The position numbers and the translations under genes are program-made. This document shows, in pieces, positions 41,350 through 42,797 of a stretch of 42,797 bases of DNA; positions within the stretch are counted from its first letter, which is position 1, and the number at the start of each line of letters is the position of its first letter. The notes beneath the pieces are model-generated. The model worked only from the letters and a program-made list of their open reading frames with translations, searched no databases and was not told the origin of the DNA. The stretch is from an uncultured Clostridium sp. (lineage in GTDB: Bacteria; Bacillota; Clostridia; TANB77; CAG-508). The stretch spans positions 1 through 42,797 of the forward strand of contig CAMNPT010000006.1 of assembly GCA_946548575.1 (NCBI GenBank), written 5' to 3'.

Positions 41350-41578
41350 TTACAAATCTAAATCTTGTAAACTAAATTTTCTTTTAACTCTATCATTATC
41401 AAGAACTGCTATATTATGTTCGTAATCTTCTTTTTTTTATAAATTTAAAAATATTAAAATATACACTTGCTTGTGCTAATTTTTCTTCACTGCTTAAATC
41501 TTCATTTTCTAATTCATTTACTAATTCATCTATTTTTATTATTAAATTATTTAATGCTTTTTCTGTATTTTTATCCAT
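41350..41578 (-). CDS. small early gene with a frameshift at an A8 run
   Basis: Begins MDKNTEKALNNLIIKIDELV and runs to FNIFKFIKK; then a run of eight A (T in the plus strand, 41431-41438) breaks the frame and gives a 54-residue product. If one A is skipped, the frame continues EDYEHNIAVLDNDRVKRKFS, then LQDLDL and stops next to the ribosome site of the following gene, for 75 residues in all. Good charged coding sequence on both sides argues for one gene. The cause may be sequence error, mutation or slippage on the A-run. Confidence 0.6.
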
Positions 41579-41596
41579 ATTATTATTCTCCTTTCA

Positions 41597-41836
41597 CTAA
41601 AATTCATATAACCTTGCTTTATCTAATAAATTATTTCCTTCTAACCATTCTTTAATTTGATTTGTATCTATTGGACTTATTGCAACTAATTCTTTTTTTG
41701 AATTATTATTATAAGTTATATCAATCTCTATCTTTCCAAATACATCTAATAGCCCTATTTTTCGCATTTGAATTTCTTTAATATTTTCGTTATCTAACAT
41801 TTCTAATGTTTTTGGATTTATTTGTTCTCTTGACAT
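41597..41836 (-). CDS. hypothetical early protein, 79 aa
   Basis: Start MSREQINPKTLEMLDNENIK is chosen because AAAGGAGAAAG lies right before it; the longer frame upstream has no site. Mixed alpha/beta with a segment ELVAISPIDTNQIKEWLEGN. It follows the 151-aa gene by 17 bases. No family recognised. Confidence 0.6.
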   Translation of the reverse strand: MSREQINPKTLEMLDNENIKEIQMRKIGLLDVFGKIEIDITYNNNSKKELVAISPIDTNQIKEWLEGNNLLDKARLYEF

Positions 41837-41853
41837 ACTTTCTCCTTTCACAT

Positions 41854-42309
41854 TTAACACTTTTCTACATCTTTCTTAAAATATTCTTTTATTGTTTCTG
41901 TGCAATAATCTCCATGACATTCTTCATTATTGCTTTTACATTTGTCGCAGATATATAAGAAATTATAAACTTCTTCTGACATATGTTCTTCAATATCTTC
42001 TGCCATCTTATCTATTATCTTTTCTTGTTTTTCTATTTTTCTATTTAAATTTGAAAACTCTTTTTTATAATTACTATACTTTGTTAATTTATTTACTTGC
42101 TTTATTCTGTTTCTTAATTTACTTAATAAATCATTATTCTTTTTTCTTAATTTATGTATTTCTTTTTCTTGTTTTTCAATTAATCCTATTGCTTCAGATA
42201 GTGTTTCTATATCTTCTTTAAAGTCATTATTTGATAATCCACATTCGTTTGCTTGTTGTGTTGTAAAAAGCATTTTTCTTAGTTTATCTAGTAATTCTTC
42301 TTTATTCAT
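41854..42309 (-). CDS. coiled-coil protein with C-terminal zinc motif, 151 aa
   Basis: Opens MNKEELLDKLRKMLFTTQQA, then a long coiled coil (EKQEKEIHKLRKKNNDLLSK ... KIEKQEKIIDKMAEDIEEHM) and a C-terminal CDKCKSNNEECHGDYC, a likely zinc site. The start region is the duplicated 28-base segment shared with the gene at 46-132. The phrase 'IEKQxKEI' recurs in the 119-aa protein next to it, suggesting a paralogous family. Function unknown. Confidence 0.65.
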   Translation of the reverse strand: MNKEELLDKLRKMLFTTQQANECGLSNNDFKEDIETLSEAIGLIEKQEKEIHKLRKKNNDLLSKLRNRIKQVNKLTKYSNYKKEFSNLNRKIEKQEKIIDKMAEDIEEHMSEEVYNFLYICDKCKSNNEECHGDYCTETIKEYFKKDVEKC

Positions 42310-42326
42310 TTTGATTTAGTCCTCCT
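42299..42326 (-). repeat. 28-bp exact repeat over a start region, copy B
   Basis: Identical to 122-149. It contains the ribosome site AGGAGGACTAAATCAAAATG and first codons of the 151-aa gene, and its 5' part is the end of the 56-aa gene. Copies in a circle are ~620 bases apart. Confidence 0.8.
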
Positions 42327-42486
42327 CTAATTTTTTAATAATTCTACACAATGCTTCTATCATTTCTGTTAGTCTTTCTACAGGTTGATTAGAATAACCA
42401 TTATTTTCTCTTATTTCTTCATCTCTTTTTTGTTCTAAATAGTTATATATTTTCTTCAATTCTAAATAATCTCTTATTGATAACAT
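42316..42486 (-). CDS. small early protein, 56 aa
   Basis: Begins MLSIRDYLELKKIYNYLEQK and ends IIKKLEED with TAA. AAAGGAGTAGATAT precedes the ATG. The terminal codons GAG GAG GAC TAA serve as the ribosome site of the 151-aa gene. A charged helical protein of unknown function. Confidence 0.65.
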   Translation of the reverse strand: MLSIRDYLELKKIYNYLEQKRDEEIRENNGYSNQPVERLTEMIEALCRIIKKLEED

Positions 42487-42490
42487 ATAT

Positions 42491-42797
42491 CTACTCCTTT
42501 TCTAAAAGTGATTGCAATTCATTTTCTAAAATGCGTAATATAATTAAAAAATCAGTTCTTGTTTCTTCTTCAAGTCTTTTTTGTACTTCTTCTATTTTCG
42601 CTTTTATTTTGTCATTACTAGTATATTCTAATTTATCAGGTAATAATAAGTCTATTCCTGTCATTTCTTCATATCTAAAATGACATTGTGCTAATTTGTT
42701 GTTTCGTACTTTCAATCCTTCTATTTCTTTAGATTGTTTTTCGATTAGATTTAATACTATTTCGACATCTTTTATATATACTGGCATTCCTATATTT
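42491..42797 (-). CDS. 3' part of the 119-aa coiled-coil early protein (joins the window start)
   Basis: An ATG at 42787 gives MPVYIKDVEIVLNLIEKQSK but has no ribosome site. The frame is open back to the window edge and joins in frame with the 17 codons at 1-53, giving ...DRKLTRNIGMPVYIKDV. The joined protein has a 'IEKQxKEIEGLKxxN' coiled coil typical of a clostridial-phage family, followed by an acidic helical tail ending SLLEKE. Function unknown. Confidence 0.7.
   Translation of the reverse strand, partial: NIGMPVYIKDVEIVLNLIEKQSKEIEGLKVRNNKLAQCHFRYEEMTGIDLLLPDKLEYTSNDKIKAKIEEVQKRLEEETRTDFLIILRILENELQSLLEKE

Overview
The window reads as a complete, strongly AT-rich temperate phage genome from a low-GC Gram-positive host, most likely a Clostridia-type member of the Bacillota. 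Supporting signs are AGGAGG-type ribosome binding sites before almost every gene, a GH25/Cpl-7/LysM endolysin, a DnaD-like replication protein and many small genes of the kind carried by clostridial phages. The two window ends join in frame into one 119-codon gene that keeps its only good ribosome site at position ~60, so the window is probably a circular (or circularly permuted) 42.8 kb genome opened at an arbitrary point. The head-tail genes contain no tape measure, tail tube or sheath. They follow a P22-like order (TerS, TerL, portal, scaffold, coat, fibre, gp4-like, gp10-like, ejection-type proteins), so a short-tailed podovirus is inferred.

Layout. Nearly everything is on the minus strand. 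The early operon starts at a TTGACA/GATAAT promoter near 9.70-9.73 kb and runs leftward through position 1 and, if circular, on to ~38 kb. It holds a DnaD-like initiator with repeat arrays that look like an origin, a helicase-loader-like zinc protein, a Sak3-type annealing protein with a YqaJ-type exonuclease, NinB-like and HNH-like recombination accessories, a homing endonuclease and many small Cys-rich proteins. From 42.8 to 38.2 kb come small genes, a sigma-like late regulator, a zinc-ribbon protein too short for usual gene calling, a tRNA-Gln(UUG), and a block with a zincin, a CxxC protein, an Acb2/Tad1-family sponge, a Tad2 (DUF2829) sponge and a DUF6275 protein. The late module runs from 38.0 to 11.6 kb and ends in holin, endolysin and two probable virion proteins. 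The integrase (10.0-11.0 kb, minus) has a consensus promoter back to back with the promoter of the only two plus-strand genes (small membrane proteins, 11.1-11.55 kb), which are lysogenic-conversion candidates.

The most striking item is a single 3,484-residue protein that fills about a quarter of the genome. It has the build of a 'polyvalent' protein delivered with phage DNA: an LPD1 plus HExxH zincin unit, three ADP-ribosyltransferase-like segments (two clearly duplicated), a GNAT-like segment, a second HExxH zincin and a C-terminal virion-type module. Next to it in interest are the adjacent Acb2-like and Tad2-like genes, which together should sequester CBASS and Thoeris signal nucleotides. 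Two genes, terminase large subunit (inside its P-loop) and a small early gene (in an A8 run), carry single-base frameshifts with clear coding on both sides; whether these are real or sequence errors cannot be decided from the window. No CI-type repressor was recognised despite the integrase.
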